NCBI GenBank assembly: GCA_024742765.1
Contig: JANSXT010000007.1
Span: 1 to 64,000 of the forward strand
Source: Phyllobacteriaceae bacterium
Lineage (GTDB): Bacteria > Pseudomonadota > Alphaproteobacteria > Rhizobiales > Rhizobiaceae
Direction: 5' to 3'
Length of the DNA: 64,000 nt
The position numbers and the translations under genes were made by a program. The notes beneath the pieces are model-generated. The model made no database searches, had not been told where the DNA came from, and saw nothing but the letters and a program-made list of their open reading frames with translations. Below, piece after piece: positions 1 through 9,552 of this stretch. The first letter of the stretch is position 1; each line of letters begins with the position of its first letter.

Positions 1-1233
1 CATCCGCCGTTCCGCATATTCGGTGACGATGATCGCATCGTCGACGAGCATGCCGACCGCCAGGATCAGGCTGAACAGGACGACGATGTTCACGGTGTAG
101 CCGGCGATCGACAGGAACATGATCCCCATCAGGAACGATGTTGGGATGGCAAGACCGATCAAGAGTGACGAGCGGAAGCCGAGATAGAACAGGATCACCA
201 TGAAGACGAGCAGAACCGCGGTCAAAACCGAGTTCTGCAGGTCGGCAAGAAGGGTCCGGATGTCGGTCGACTTGTCCTGGCTGAACGTGATCTCGACACC
301 CTGGGGCAATTCCGCCCGGAACGCCGTTGCCTCCGCCTTCACCGCATCGACCGTGGCGATCAGGTTGGCGCCGGCGCGTTTGGAGACTTCGATGGCGATT
401 GCCGGCTTGCCGTTCAGGCGGGCCAGCGTTTCCCGGTCTTCGAACGTGTTGCGTATTGTCGCTAGATCTCGTGCCCGCACGACCGCGTTGCCGTTCACAG
501 CAATCGGCAAGTTGGCAATGTCTTCAATGGTCTCGATCAGCGCCGGCACCTTGACCGCATACTGGCCCTGATCGCCTTGCAGCGTTCCGGCGGCGACCAG
601 CTGGTTGTTGGTGCTCACACCGCCGATCAGCGCATCAAGCTGCAGATTGTAGGACGACAGCTTGACCGGATCGATGATGACATCGACCTGCTCCTTGCGT
701 GAGCCCTGGAGCGTTGCTTCCAAAACACCGGAGACCTCCTCCAGCCTGTCACGCAGTTCACGCGCCGTCCGCGTCAAGACACGCTCGGGCGCGTCGCCCG
801 ACAGCGTGACGACCAAGACCGGAAACTCGGAAATGTTCACTTCGGCGACGGTCGGCTCGTCGGTTCCGGCCGGGAATTCGCCCTTCACCTGATCGACCTC
901 GGTGCGCACATCGTCGAGCGCCGTGCCGAGATCGGCACTGGGATCGAACTCGACCACCACATTGCCGCCGCCCTGATAGGCGCTGGCAGTGATCGTATCG
1001 ACGCCCTTGATGTTCTGCAGTTCCGATTCCAGCGGCCTGATCAGCAGGCGCTCGGCATCTTCCGGCGACACACCCTGAAGCGACAGGCCCACATAGACAA
1101 CCGGGAACTGGATGTCGGGCTCGGCTTCCTTGGGGATGCTGATATAGGACAGCGAGCCCGCGATCAGGAAGAACAGCAGGGTGACGATCGTCAGCCGCGC
1201 ATTTTTGACGGCAAGTTCAAGCAGTCCCATCAT
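1..1233 (-). CDS. RND family multidrug efflux transporter, inner-membrane subunit (partial, N-terminal 411 residues)
   Basis: Proton-driven inner-membrane pump of the HAE1/AcrB-like RND family, which expels drugs, dyes or metabolites through an adaptor and an outer-membrane channel. Reading back from position 1233 gives an N-terminal membrane helix (about residues 12-32), a long periplasmic porter region and the start of the second helix cluster. It ends at the window edge in AVGMLVDDAIIVTEY; the Asp pair (about residues 398-399) matches the proton-relay Asp407/408 of AcrB. The gene is open at the window edge, so it is missing from the ORF track. Its ATGATG start overlaps the stop codon of the upstream adaptor gene, indicating translational coupling. 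Substrate cannot be told from sequence. Confidence 0.93.
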   Translation of the reverse strand, partial: MMGLLELAVKNARLTIVTLLFFLIAGSLSYISIPKEAEPDIQFPVVYVGLSLQGVSPEDAERLLIRPLESELQNIKGVDTITASAYQGGGNVVVEFDPSADLGTALDDVRTEVDQVKGEFPAGTDEPTVAEVNISEFPVLVVTLSGDAPERVLTRTARELRDRLEEVSGVLEATLQGSRKEQVDVIIDPVKLSSYNLQLDALIGGVSTNNQLVAAGTLQGDQGQYAVKVPALIETIEDIANLPIAVNGNAVVRARDLATIRNTFEDRETLARLNGKPAIAIEVSKRAGANLIATVDAVKAEATAFRAELPQGVEITFSQDKSTDIRTLLADLQNSVLTAVLLVFMVILFYLGFRSSLLIGLAIPTSFLMGIMFLSIAGYTVNIVVLFSLILAVGMLVDDAIIVTEYAERRM

Positions 1234-2393
1234 TGGCTTGCAGCCTCGCCGCTTGCTTCCGCGATCAGCCGGTCGATGACCGCATTGTCGGCGTCGACCG
1301 GTGCGACGGTCTGGCCCTCACTGACAAAGTTCTGGCCGACGACGATGATCCGCGCGTCTTCGGGAATACCGCCGAGCAACAGCGCATCGGTCGAATCATC
1401 GACCAGGTCGATCGGATAGAACACAACCGTGCCATCCTCATCCACGGCGCGCACGCCCAACTCGCCCGAATCATCAAGCGTGACCACCGAGCGCGGCACC
1501 GGGGTTGCCACCACCGGCTCGCCGCGCAGGATCACTTCGGCGGTCATGCCCGCAGGCACGGCAAGGTCTGCGTTCGGCGCCTCCACTTCAACCGTGAAGG
1601 TTCGGGTGGACGACTGGGCCTCGCGGCTGATGAAGCGGATCGTGCCGTCGATCACATCGCCGGTCACGAGGCGCAACTGAGCTGTGCCGCCGACGCGAAT
1701 CGTGTTGAGATCGCTTTCATTGACCTCGCCAATGCCGATGATCGGGTCGAGCGCGATCAGATTGGCGACCGGCGTCCCCTGGTCGACCGAGCTGCCCTGC
1801 TCGACCATCACATTGTCGACGACACCGCCGAACGGCGCCGTCACGTCCAGCCGGTCCAGTTCGGCGGCAGCTGCTTCATACTGGCTTTCGGCCAGCCGCA
1901 GCGCAGAACGCTGCTGGTCCAGTTGCAGGCGCGGCAGTGTTCCGCGTTCCACCAGCTCCTCGCGTGCGGCAAACTCGGCACGCGCCTGTTCGAGTGCCGC
2001 CTCGGCACTGCGCACGGCCGCATCGCGACCCTCGGGCGCAATCCGCGCAACCGTGTCGCCTTGTGCGACCAGATCGCCCTGCTCGACAAGCAGTTCGGCG
2101 ATGACGCCGCCGGCACGCGCGGTCATGTTGGTCCGCTTGTCGGCCTGGGTGACACCGGAAACGCGCACGGTGCGGGCATGGTCGATGCTGGGAATGACCG
2201 CGACCGCCACCGACTGCTGCGGCCTGGCATCGTCCGGCGCGGCATCGGAGGCGGAATCGGTTTCCGCGACGGCGGCCGGCTCACCGCCCTCCTGATCCGA
2301 TGCGCTGCCCACCGACGAAAAATCGCCGGTCAGAACCCAGGCGGCCGAGGCGACAAACACCAAAATGGCCGCATAACGATGCGCTTTCATCAA
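1230..2393 (-). CDS. RND efflux periplasmic adaptor subunit (membrane fusion protein)
   Basis: Periplasmic adaptor that bridges the RND pump and an outer-membrane factor. The 387-residue protein starts with a hydrophobic signal/anchor (AAILVFVASAAWVLTG) and an Asp/Ala-rich linker. Then come a biotinyl-lipoyl half (GGVIAELLVEQGDLVAQGD), an alpha-hairpin with heptad-like Ala/Glu/Leu pattern, the second lipoyl half (APFGGVVDNVMVEQGSSVDQG) and beta-barrel regions. There is no lipobox Cys, so it is probably anchored by an uncleaved helix. It is the first gene of the efflux operon, and the pump gene follows with a 4-base overlap. No outer-membrane channel gene is visible in the window. The divergent TetR gene is the likely repressor (inference). 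Confidence 0.92.
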   Translation of the reverse strand: MMKAHRYAAILVFVASAAWVLTGDFSSVGSASDQEGGEPAAVAETDSASDAAPDDARPQQSVAVAVIPSIDHARTVRVSGVTQADKRTNMTARAGGVIAELLVEQGDLVAQGDTVARIAPEGRDAAVRSAEAALEQARAEFAAREELVERGTLPRLQLDQQRSALRLAESQYEAAAAELDRLDVTAPFGGVVDNVMVEQGSSVDQGTPVANLIALDPIIGIGEVNESDLNTIRVGGTAQLRLVTGDVIDGTIRFISREAQSSTRTFTVEVEAPNADLAVPAGMTAEVILRGEPVVATPVPRSVVTLDDSGELGVRAVDEDGTVVFYPIDLVDDSTDALLLGGIPEDARIIVVGQNFVSEGQTVAPVDADNAVIDRLIAEASGEAASQ

Positions 2394-2521
2394 TCAATCC
2401 AACATGAATGCTTGCCCACGATGGGGCCGTTCAAGGCGACTATACGCAGAGCCGGCCATTTGGACCGGCAATCAATCACACATTGCAGCGCAATATAAGA
2501 TCGAAATGCCCGCAATGGTAG

Positions 2522-2565
2522 TGTCTGCTGACAATTTGACAAAATAACAAAAAATGTCATACAGT
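2522..2565 (+). promoter_or_regulatory. Candidate promoter/operator between the efflux operon and tetR
   Basis: TTGACA at 2536-2541, a spacer of 18 bases and TACAGT at 2560-2565 form a sigma70-like promoter reading toward tetR. It lies inside two dyads: TGTC-N4-GACA at 2522-2533 and TGACA-N13-TGTCA at 2537-2559. Such dyads over a promoter between a TetR gene and the pump it faces are typical of a TetR operator. The transcript would begin only a few bases before the ATG at 2575, so it could be almost leaderless. Confidence 0.5.
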
Positions 2566-2574
2566 CAAGAGATC

Positions 2575-3171
2575 ATGCTTCACATCATTCCCGACGACAA
2601 GCGCAGCACAATCCTGCGATCGGCTTTCGAGGTTTTTGTGACCTACGGGTTCCGCAAGACCTCGATGGACGACATTGCGCGGCAGGCGGGCATGTCGCGT
2701 CCGGCACTCTATCAGGTGTTTCGCAACAAGACGGAGATCTTCCGCGGACTTGCCGAAGAGATGATGAGCGGCGCCGCCGCCAAGGCCCGTGCCGCACTGA
2801 TGAGGCCCGGCTCGTTTCACGACCGTTTGAAGGCGGCAATGGACGAATCGATCCTCGACGTGCACCGCTTCATCGAACAGACGCCGCACGGTCTGGAACT
2901 GATGGGCGTCAATGACGAGATCGCCGCAGACATCGAGGAACGCTGGTGCGACGTGATGGCCGATGTGGTCGCGCACGGTATTGCATCAGCCGTCGATGAT
3001 GGCGAACTCGATCTGTCGCGCACCGGATCGACGCCGGAATCGGCCGCGCTCGTCTTTATGCAGGCCATGGAGGGCCTGAAAAGTGATGCGATGCGCGGAA
3101 AACCCATCGAGCATCACGTCGACGCACTGGTGCGTTTCGTCTCCGGAGCGCTTACCGCCGACCGACCATAA
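2575..3171 (+). CDS. TetR/AcrR family transcriptional regulator
   Basis: One-component repressor, probably controlling the divergent RND pump and itself. The N-terminal helix-turn-helix is clear (RSAFEVFVTYGFRKTSMDDI, then RQAGMSRPALYQVFRNKTE), followed by a variable all-helical ligand domain. The ORF track begins at 2554, but that ATG lies inside the candidate promoter/operator. The ATG at 2575 follows AAGAGA at good distance and gives 198 residues, so I prefer it; the 205-residue start is still possible. The ligand cannot be predicted. Confidence 0.9.
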   Translation: MLHIIPDDKRSTILRSAFEVFVTYGFRKTSMDDIARQAGMSRPALYQVFRNKTEIFRGLAEEMMSGAAAKARAALMRPGSFHDRLKAAMDESILDVHRFIEQTPHGLELMGVNDEIAADIEERWCDVMADVVAHGIASAVDDGELDLSRTGSTPESAALVFMQAMEGLKSDAMRGKPIEHHVDALVRFVSGALTADRP

Positions 3172-3192
3172 TCCGGTCTTTCCGCCGCCTTC

Positions 3193-4314
3193 CTAAGTGG
3201 CCGAAGACCTGCCAATGCGCCTAATGGCATCGCGCATCCGGGCGCCCATCGGCTCGCGCTTGTTCGCCGGGAGAATATCGGCCCGCAATTCAGCGCTGAG
3301 ATCGAGCGTCGGTCTTTCACCGATATCGTCAAAATGCGCGTCCAGAAAATCCTTCACCGCAGCCCGGCCCGTGTCGCGAAGGTCGGTGAGGAAGGACCAT
3401 TCCGCATTGAGTTTCGATGAGGCCGAAAGAGTCTCGACCACCGGATCGGCGGCGACCCTGTGCATGCGGATGGACCGGTAGTCAGTGCCCTCGAGCCGCC
3501 CGTCGCGCTTCAGCCGACGAATGAACTCGATTGCCCGGAACTCGCGCAACAGCCCGGCATTGAACGTGATTTCGTTCATCCGGTCCTGGATTTCCTGGGC
3601 GGTCCGCGGCGTCGTCTCCCGCTCGATCGGGTTGATCTGCACCAGAAGGCAGTCTTCGGTCTCGGTCTCGTAGAAGAACGGAAACAGCACGGGATTGCCC
3701 CCGAACCCGCCGTCCCAATAGGGAACGCCATCGATCTCGACCGCTTTGAACAGCATGGGCAAACAGGCCGATGCCATCACCGCATCGATGCTGATCTCCT
3801 CGCCGGAAAAGACTCGGACCTTGCCATTGTGGACATTGGTCGCCGACACGAACACCTTGAACGCGTCACAGCCATGCACCAGATCGAAATCGATCTCCGA
3901 TGCGACCACATCGCGCAGCGGATTGATATCGAGGAAATTGGTGTCATAGGGCGAAAAGACTCGGCTGAAAATGTCAAAGAACCGATAGCTCGGCGAGTTT
4001 TCATAGCCGTAATTGCCGAACCACAGATCCATCGGCGTCCGCTGGATGGGCGAAAACCGGCCCTTGCGCGCCACCGCCGCCCAAAAGTCGTGCAGGCTCT
4101 GTCTGGCGCCACCCACGCCGCCGCGCGCCCAACCCTCGGCAAGCGCAACGGCATTCATCGCCCCGGCGCTGGTCCCCGAAATCCCCTCAAAATCCAGCCG
4201 GCCGTCCTCAAGCAGGCCGTCCAGCACGCCCCATGAAAACGCGCCGTGCGATCCCCCGCCCTGCAAGGCCAGATTGATACGCTTTCGATTGGTCTTTCCG
4301 TTGGGTTTGGACAC
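3193..4314 (-). CDS. Patatin-like phospholipase family protein
   Basis: Serine acyl hydrolase with a patatin catalytic dyad. Visible are the oxyanion-hole loop LALQGGGSHGAF, the nucleophile elbow GISGTSAGAM (GxSxG) and the Asp box YWDGGFGGNP. The ORF track starts at 4449, inside the next gene. A GTG at 4314 preceded by AGAGG gives 373 residues that begin just before the oxyanion loop and leaves 25 bases after the bdhA stop, so I chose it. It is probably co-transcribed with bdhA. Patatin-like proteins next to 3-hydroxybutyrate dehydrogenase suggest a link to polyhydroxybutyrate or lipid turnover (inference only). No signal peptide, so a cytoplasmic location is likely. Confidence 0.9.
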   Translation of the reverse strand: MSKPNGKTNRKRINLALQGGGSHGAFSWGVLDGLLEDGRLDFEGISGTSAGAMNAVALAEGWARGGVGGARQSLHDFWAAVARKGRFSPIQRTPMDLWFGNYGYENSPSYRFFDIFSRVFSPYDTNFLDINPLRDVVASEIDFDLVHGCDAFKVFVSATNVHNGKVRVFSGEEISIDAVMASACLPMLFKAVEIDGVPYWDGGFGGNPVLFPFFYETETEDCLLVQINPIERETTPRTAQEIQDRMNEITFNAGLLREFRAIEFIRRLKRDGRLEGTDYRSIRMHRVAADPVVETLSASSKLNAEWSFLTDLRDTGRAAVKDFLDAHFDDIGERPTLDLSAELRADILPANKREPMGARMRDAIRRIGRSSAT

Positions 4315-4339
4315 GTCCGATTGCCTCTTCAACCGGTGG

Positions 4340-5134
4340 TCAAAGCGCCGTCCAGCCACCATCGACGGAGATCGTCGTGCCGGTGATCTGGCGCGCATGC
4401 TCGGAACACAGGAAAACCACCGTTCCACCCAGTTCTTCGACGGTGGCAAACTCTCGGGTCGGCTGGCGCTGAAGCATCACCTTGTCCAGCACCTCCTGCC
4501 GGTCCATGCCGTGCGCCTTCATCTGGTCTTCGATCTGGCCCTCGACCAGCGGTGTCAGCACGTAACCGGGACAGATGGCATTGCAGGTCGCGGCGAGCTT
4601 GGCTTCGGCAAATTCGAGCGCGATCGTCTTGGTCAGCCCGACAACGCCATGTTTGGCAGCGATATAGGCGGACTTGTAGGGCGACGCGGTCAGCCCGTGC
4701 GCCGAGGCGATGTTGACGATCCGGCCCCAGCCCTTTTCCTTCATCATCGGGATGGCGGCGGCGGCCGTGTGAAACGCCGACGACAGGTTGATGGCGATGA
4801 TCGCGTCCCACTTCTCGGTCGGAAAATCCTCGACCGCCGACACGTGTTGGATGCCCGCATTGTTGACGAGGATATCGACCGACCCGAACCGTTCGGCTGC
4901 CTTCTCCACCAGCATGCGCGACTGGTCGGCTTTGGAGAGGTCCGCCTGGATATAGACGGTCTGGTTCCCGGCACTGGCCGCGATTTTCTTGGCCAGCGCA
5001 TGATCATCATCGGAATCGGTGTAGGAATTGAGCACCACATTGTGCCCTTCGGCGGCGAGTGCCCGGGCGATGCCGAGCCCGATGCCGGAATTGGACCCCG
5101 TCACGATGGCGGTCTTCGGTGCGTCGCTGGCCAT
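4340..5134 (-). CDS. bdhA: 3-hydroxybutyrate dehydrogenase (short-chain dehydrogenase)
   Basis: NAD-dependent SDR predicted to interconvert D-3-hydroxybutyrate and acetoacetate, the last step of polyhydroxybutyrate use. It shows the cofactor motif [16 protein letters not shown] (in [17 protein letters not shown]), catalytic Ser (NIASAHG) and the YxxxK pair ([11 protein letters not shown]), and ends SVDGGWTAL. The [20 protein letters not shown] stretch is typical of the 3-hydroxybutyrate dehydrogenase branch rather than generic SDRs. Length 264 is normal for the family. It is the first gene of a two-gene unit with the patatin gene. Substrate assignment is by family resemblance. Confidence 0.85.
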   Translation of the reverse strand: MASDAPKTAIVTGSNSGIGLGIARALAAEGHNVVLNSYTDSDDDHALAKKIAASAGNQTVYIQADLSKADQSRMLVEKAAERFGSVDILVNNAGIQHVSAVEDFPTEKWDAIIAINLSSAFHTAAAAIPMMKEKGWGRIVNIASAHGLTASPYKSAYIAAKHGVVGLTKTIALEFAEAKLAATCNAICPGYVLTPLVEGQIEDQMKAHGMDRQEVLDKVMLQRQPTREFATVEELGGTVVFLCSEHARQITGTTISVDGGWTAL

Positions 5135-5312
5135 GGCTTGTCCCCGTTCAAATGCTGACGTTGCGGTGCAACATAGGCTGGCCTTTATGGCTTGTCATCG
5201 CCCTGGCATGATTGTGATGGCAGTTTGCGACCATGGCAGCGCGCCGGGCGACGCCGATTGCAGCGCGTCTTCGAAGCCGCTAAAACCGGAGCGGATCAAA
5301 CAAGAAATCGAC

Positions 5313-6563
5313 ATGAACACGCTGGCAGCCCCTCTTCCGCGACGCAAATCGGTTCCCGTCAATGTGGGCGGCGTCATGGTCGGCGGCGACGCACCGGTCA
5401 TGGTCCAATCCATGACCAACACCGACACGGCCGATATCGATGCGACGGTCGCCCAGTGCGCCGCGCTGCACAGGGCCGGATCGGAAGTGGTCCGCATTAC
5501 CGTCGACCGGGACGAAAGCGCCGCTGCCGTGCCGAAGATTCGCGAGCGGCTGGAGCGGCTCGGCCATGACGTGCCGCTGGTCGGCGACTTCCATTATATC
5601 GGCCACAAGCTTCTGGCCGATCATCCCGCCTGCGCGGAAGCGCTGGCCAAATACCGCATCAATCCGGGCAATGTCGGCTTCAGGGACAAGCGCGACCGGC
5701 AGTTCATCGAAATCGTCGAAATGGCGATCCGGCATGACAAACCCGTGCGCATCGGCGTCAATTGGGGTTCGCTCGATCAGGAACTGCTGACCCGCCTGAT
5801 GGACGACAACCAGAAGAAGGGCTTTCCCATGTCGGCCGACGAGGTGACACGGGAGGCAATCGTCCAGTCCGCTCTGCTGTCGGCCGAACTCGCCGAACAG
5901 ACCGGATTGCCGCGCAACAGGATTCTGTTGTCGGCAAAGGTTTCACGTGTTCAGGATCTGATCGCCGTCTACACCGATCTGGCGGCGCGCTGTGATCATG
6001 CCCTGCATCTGGGCCTAACTGAAGCGGGCATGGGGTCCAAGGGCATCGTCGCATCGTCCGCGGCGCTCGCCGTGCTGCTGCAGCAGGGGATCGGCGACAC
6101 GATCCGCATTTCTCTGACGCCGGAGCCTGGCGGCGATCGGACCAAGGAGGTCCAGGTCGCGCAGGAATTGCTGCAGTCCATGAGTTTCCGACAGTTCGTG
6201 CCGCTCGTCGCAGCATGCCCCGGTTGCGGCCGCACGACGTCGACCGTCTTTCAGGAACTGGCCCGCAAGATCGAGGACGATCTGCGGCGCAACATGCCCG
6301 TCTGGCGCGAAAAATATCCGGGCGTCGAGGAACTCAAGGTCGCGGTCATGGGCTGCATCGTCAACGGGCCGGGCGAATCCAAACACGCCGACATCGGCAT
6401 TTCGCTGCCGGGAACGGGCGAAACGCCCGCCGCGCCCGTCTTCGTGGATGGCAAGAAGGCAGCCACGCTCCGCGGCGACGACATTGCGGGCAAGTTCGAG
6501 GCGATGGTCGGCGACTATATCGAGGCCCGCTTTGGCGAAGGCGGCAGGGATGCGGCGGCTTGA
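5313..6563 (+). CDS. ispG: 4-hydroxy-3-methylbut-2-enyl diphosphate synthase (flavodoxin)
   Basis: IspG/GcpE converts methylerythritol cyclodiphosphate to HMBPP in the non-mevalonate isoprenoid pathway, using a [4Fe-4S] cluster. The 416-residue product shows the TIM-barrel start ([11 protein letters not shown]) and the three Cys ligands at about 302, 305 (CPGCGRTTS) and 348 (GCIVNGPGE), with the fourth-ligand Glu at about 355. The ORF track starts at 5028, antisense to bdhA. The ATG at 5313 matches the family start. The next gene overlaps its end by 14 bases. ispA, another gene of the pathway, lies about 0.9 kb further on, facing it. Confidence 0.96.
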   Translation: MNTLAAPLPRRKSVPVNVGGVMVGGDAPVMVQSMTNTDTADIDATVAQCAALHRAGSEVVRITVDRDESAAAVPKIRERLERLGHDVPLVGDFHYIGHKLLADHPACAEALAKYRINPGNVGFRDKRDRQFIEIVEMAIRHDKPVRIGVNWGSLDQELLTRLMDDNQKKGFPMSADEVTREAIVQSALLSAELAEQTGLPRNRILLSAKVSRVQDLIAVYTDLAARCDHALHLGLTEAGMGSKGIVASSAALAVLLQQGIGDTIRISLTPEPGGDRTKEVQVAQELLQSMSFRQFVPLVAACPGCGRTTSTVFQELARKIEDDLRRNMPVWREKYPGVEELKVAVMGCIVNGPGESKHADIGISLPGTGETPAAPVFVDGKKAATLRGDDIAGKFEAMVGDYIEARFGEGGRDAAA

Positions 6564-7425
6564 ACGAACATTCACGCCGAATTTAAAGACGCTCATCGCA
6601 GCGGCGTTTATCTGTTTCGTACCCGCAACAAGCTGGGCAACACAAGACATTTCGCCGGAAGAGATCGGGCACGGAACGATCTGTTCACTGATTGAGCGCG
6701 AAGCACAGCGCAATGGTCTGCCACCGGCGTTCTTTGCCCGCTTGATCTGGAAGGAAAGCCGCTTCGACCCGCTGGCCGTTTCGCCGAAGGGCGCCGAGGG
6801 CATCGCACAATTCATGCCCGCCACCGCCGAGCGGCGCGGTCTTGAAAACAGTTTCGATCCGGCACAGGCCCTGCCGGCATCGGCCACCTACCTTGCCGCG
6901 CTGCGCCTGCAGTTCGGCAATCTCGGCCTTGCCGCCGCGGCCTACAATGCCGGCGAGGCGCGCATTGATCGCTGGCTGGTGGGCGCTTCGTCGCTGCCGC
7001 TCGAGACCGAGGACTACGTCCTTTCGATCACCGGTGAACCCGCCAATAATTTCATCGAACGCCGCCGTCAGATTCGCGAATTGCCGCTCGAACAGGGCAA
7101 ACCGTTTGAAGAAGCATGCGTGCGCATGGCATCCGTCGCCGGCATCGGCGTTGCCGGCCTCGCCCAGGTGCCGACAAAACCGTGGGGTGTGCAGGTTGCC
7201 GGCGGCTACAGACGCGCGGCCGTGATGCGCCAGTGGAACCAGATCAAACGCCGGCACAGTACACTTCTGGCCGGTTTGCCGGTCAATATCAGCCGGCAAA
7301 AGAGCCCGCTCGGCCCCAAGCCAATCTATGCCGTGCGCATCGGCGCCGATTCGCGGATCGAGGCCAATGCCATTTGCGGGCGGCTGCGCGCCGCTGGCGG
7401 CGCGTGCGTGGTCAAGAAGAACTGA
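6550..7425 (+). CDS. Lytic transglycosylase domain-containing protein (SLT family)
   Basis: Secreted peptidoglycan-cleaving enzyme. The 291-residue product begins with a signal peptide ([16 protein letters not shown]), then an SLT/goose-lysozyme-like domain with the catalytic Glu in [29 protein letters not shown] and the later [13 protein letters not shown] motif. The C-terminal part resembles no domain I can name; its end ([20 protein letters not shown]) could be a degenerate SPOR-like fold. The start at 6550 overlaps the end of ispG and was chosen because it places the signal peptide at the N-terminus. It ends 6 bases before the end of the convergent ispA. Confidence 0.88.
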   Translation: MRRLERTFTPNLKTLIAAAFICFVPATSWATQDISPEEIGHGTICSLIEREAQRNGLPPAFFARLIWKESRFDPLAVSPKGAEGIAQFMPATAERRGLENSFDPAQALPASATYLAALRLQFGNLGLAAAAYNAGEARIDRWLVGASSLPLETEDYVLSITGEPANNFIERRRQIRELPLEQGKPFEEACVRMASVAGIGVAGLAQVPTKPWGVQVAGGYRRAAVMRQWNQIKRRHSTLLAGLPVNISRQKSPLGPKPIYAVRIGADSRIEANAICGRLRAAGGACVVKKN

Positions 7426-7431
7426 ATCCGG

Positions 7432-8337
7432 CTAATTTGTCCGGTTGGCGATAAAGCGCGCCGCGCCGCGCAGAACCGAGGCACGCGCGCCGTAAGACGC
7501 GAGCAACGCTTCGGCCTCTGCGACATGGGCATCGAGTTGCCGGCGCGCCCAGTCGATCCCGTGCATGCCGACCAGCGTCTGTTTTCCCGCTGCAGCATCC
7601 TTGCCGGTCGCCTTGCCCATCGACGTGCTGTCGGCCGTCACGTCGAGAAGATCGTCGGCCAGTTGAAACGCAAGCCCGATCACCTCGCCAAAGCGGCGCA
7701 TGCGCGCCCGCTCCGTCCCGCCGGCAGCAATCGCGCCGGCCTCGCACGCGTAACGGATCAGAGCGCCGGTCTTCATCGCATGGATGGTCGTGATCATTTC
7801 GGGGGCGGCATCGCCATGCTCGAGCGCCAGATCGAGCATCTGCCCGCCGACCATCCCGCCAAGCCCCGCAGAGCGGGCCAGAAGCAGCGCCAGTTCGCTG
7901 CGCTGGTCGGCCGACAGAGCGGCCGAGCCCGATATGGTCAGGTCGAACGCCATTGTCAGTAGCGCATCGCCCGCCAAGATGGCCGTCGCCTCATCGAATT
8001 TGCGGTGGACGGTTGGCTGTCCGCGCCGCAGATCATCATCGTCCATCGACGGCAGATCGTCATGGACCAGCGAATAGCAATGCACCAGCTCCAGCCCCGC
8101 CGCCGCGCCGAGTGCGGCATCGTCCGAACCGCCCAGCAGGGCATTGACCTCGAGCACCAGAAACGGCCGCAACCTCTTTCCGCCATTGAGAACCGCATGG
8201 CGCATCGCCGCCAGCAAACGCTCGGGCCGCCCGGTTTCATGATCGCGGGGGTCCGCCGAGAGGCGATTGTCAAGAAACGCCTCGACAAGGACTGCGCGAT
8301 CGGCAAGGGACTGACGAAAAGCATCATGATCGGACAT
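7432..8337 (-). CDS. ispA: Polyprenyl synthetase, probable farnesyl/geranylgeranyl diphosphate synthase
   Basis: All-helical prenyltransferase that joins IPP to allylic diphosphates. The first Asp-rich motif is DDLPSMDDDDLRRG (DDx4D form) and the second is QLADDLLD. GGKRLRPFL, the IPP-binding motif, is also present. The 301-residue length and the DDx4D form fit bacterial FPP synthase (IspA), but product chain length cannot be fixed by eye. It stands alone on the minus strand, convergent with the SLT gene. The usual xseB and dxs neighbours are absent. Confidence 0.9.
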   Translation of the reverse strand: MSDHDAFRQSLADRAVLVEAFLDNRLSADPRDHETGRPERLLAAMRHAVLNGGKRLRPFLVLEVNALLGGSDDAALGAAAGLELVHCYSLVHDDLPSMDDDDLRRGQPTVHRKFDEATAILAGDALLTMAFDLTISGSAALSADQRSELALLLARSAGLGGMVGGQMLDLALEHGDAAPEMITTIHAMKTGALIRYACEAGAIAAGGTERARMRRFGEVIGLAFQLADDLLDVTADSTSMGKATGKDAAAGKQTLVGMHGIDWARRQLDAHVAEAEALLASYGARASVLRGAARFIANRTN

Positions 8338-8454
8338 GGCTTGCTTTTGGCGTTTTCATCACCGATCTGCAATAAGCCTTCGACATGGACGTGACGGTGT
8401 GCGCCCCAAGGGCGTCGCCCAGCACTGCTGTAATGCAACCGGGACCACGATAAG

Positions 8455-9210
8455 GTGAGCCGAGCCAAAGCCAAATCGAAGACCAGCGGCCGCCAACGGT
8501 CGGCCGCAAACGGTCGGCTTCGATCATGGCTGCGCCGGCGCTGGCTGCGCTATCCGCTCTTTGCCCTGCTGGTCCTCATGGCACTGCCGATCGTTCTGCC
8601 GCTTGTCTATCGCATCGAGGCGGTGCGGCCGGTCTCGACGCTGATGCTGTCGCGGGCAGTCACGTTGCAGCCCGTCGACCGGCAATGGGTCGAGATCGAT
8701 GATGTCACGCCGCGCCTTTATCAATCCGTCATGATGTCCGAGGACGGCCAGTTCTGCCGCCATCACGGTGTTGACCTGCGCGAATTGCGGGCGGTTATCG
8801 ACGACGCGCTGGAAGGCGAGCGTGTGCGCGGTGCATCGACCATCACCATGCAGACCGCCAGGAACCTGTTTCTGTGGAACGGCCGCTCCTTCATCCGCAA
8901 GGGTCTGGAGGTGCCGCTTGCCATTTGGATCGATCTGGTTCTGCCCAAGCAGCGGATCATGGAGATCTATCTGAACATCGCCGAATGGGGCCCAAGCGGC
9001 CAGTTCGGCATCAAGGCAGGGGCCACCCATCATTTCGGCCGTGCGCCGGACGGGTTGAGCAACCGTCAATCGGCGCTTCTGGCGGTCACCTTGCCCAACC
9101 CCCATGTCCGCGATCCTGCGCGCCCCGGCGCCGGCATGCAAAGGGTGGCAGACATCGTGCAGCGGCGTGCCGCCCAGTCGGGCGCCTATGTCGGGTGCCT
9201 GCCCGGTTGA
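8455..9210 (+). CDS. mtgA: Monofunctional biosynthetic peptidoglycan transglycosylase
   Basis: Family GT51 enzyme that polymerises lipid II into glycan strands at the inner membrane. The 251-residue protein has a basic N-terminus, one membrane helix (YPLFALLVLMALPIVLPLVY) and the GT51 motifs SEDGQFCRHHGVD (catalytic Glu), GASTITMQTARNLFLW and RIMEIYLNIAEWG. There is no transpeptidase domain. It starts with GTG. The mtgA-rpmF order is common in Alphaproteobacteria. Confidence 0.95.
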   Translation: MSRAKAKSKTSGRQRSAANGRLRSWLRRRWLRYPLFALLVLMALPIVLPLVYRIEAVRPVSTLMLSRAVTLQPVDRQWVEIDDVTPRLYQSVMMSEDGQFCRHHGVDLRELRAVIDDALEGERVRGASTITMQTARNLFLWNGRSFIRKGLEVPLAIWIDLVLPKQRIMEIYLNIAEWGPSGQFGIKAGATHHFGRAPDGLSNRQSALLAVTLPNPHVRDPARPGAGMQRVADIVQRRAAQSGAYVGCLPG

Positions 9211-9236
9211 GCGGCGCAAAAAACGTCGGGACCATC

Positions 9237-9265
9237 TTCCAAAACCCGCATCGATTGTGTATAGG
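9237..9265 (+). promoter_or_regulatory. Candidate sigma70-type promoter of rpmF
   Basis: TTCCAA (9237-9242), a 17-base spacer and TATAGG (9260-9265) lie in the mtgA-rpmF gap, about 90 bases before the rpmF start. The -10 box is good and the -35 box weak. No other candidate stands out in this gap. Confidence 0.3.
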
Positions 9266-9351
9266 CCACCCACTTTTCCGCGCATGACGGTATGGGACGG
9301 GCCGGCCACCGGTCAGGTCTCGCTGTTGCGCCGATATCTGGAGTGACGAAA

Positions 9352-9534
9352 ATGGCTGTACCCAAGAGGAAGGTCACCCGCGCAAAACGCGGCATGCGTC
9401 GTTCAAGCGACGCGCTGAAGAACCCGACCTATGTCGAGGACAAGGCGTCGGGCGAGTTGCGCCGGCCGCACCATATCGACCTGAAGACCGGCATGTATCG
9501 CGGCCGCCAGGTGCTCGCGCCCAAGGAAGACTAG
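9352..9534 (+). CDS. rpmF: 50S ribosomal protein L32
   Basis: Small basic protein of the large ribosomal subunit. The 60 residues start [20 protein letters not shown], the standard L32 N-terminus, and end in the usual rhizobial form ([18 protein letters not shown]). The start follows GGAG. The zinc-binding Cys residues found in some L32 proteins are absent, as is usual in this group. A strong intrinsic terminator follows directly. Confidence 0.98.
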   Translation: MAVPKRKVTRAKRGMRRSSDALKNPTYVEDKASGELRRPHHIDLKTGMYRGRQVLAPKED

Positions 9535-9552
9535 GTCTTCTCATCTGGTTTG

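Noticed and set aside
1230-2498. 421-codon plus-strand frame opposite the efflux adaptor
   Set aside because: Shadow of the adaptor gene; no domain and extends across the regulatory gap.
5939-5954. GGTTTCACGTGTTCAG in ispG as a fourth parS
   Set aside because: Only the left half matches; the right arm has five mismatches, so ParB binding is unlikely.
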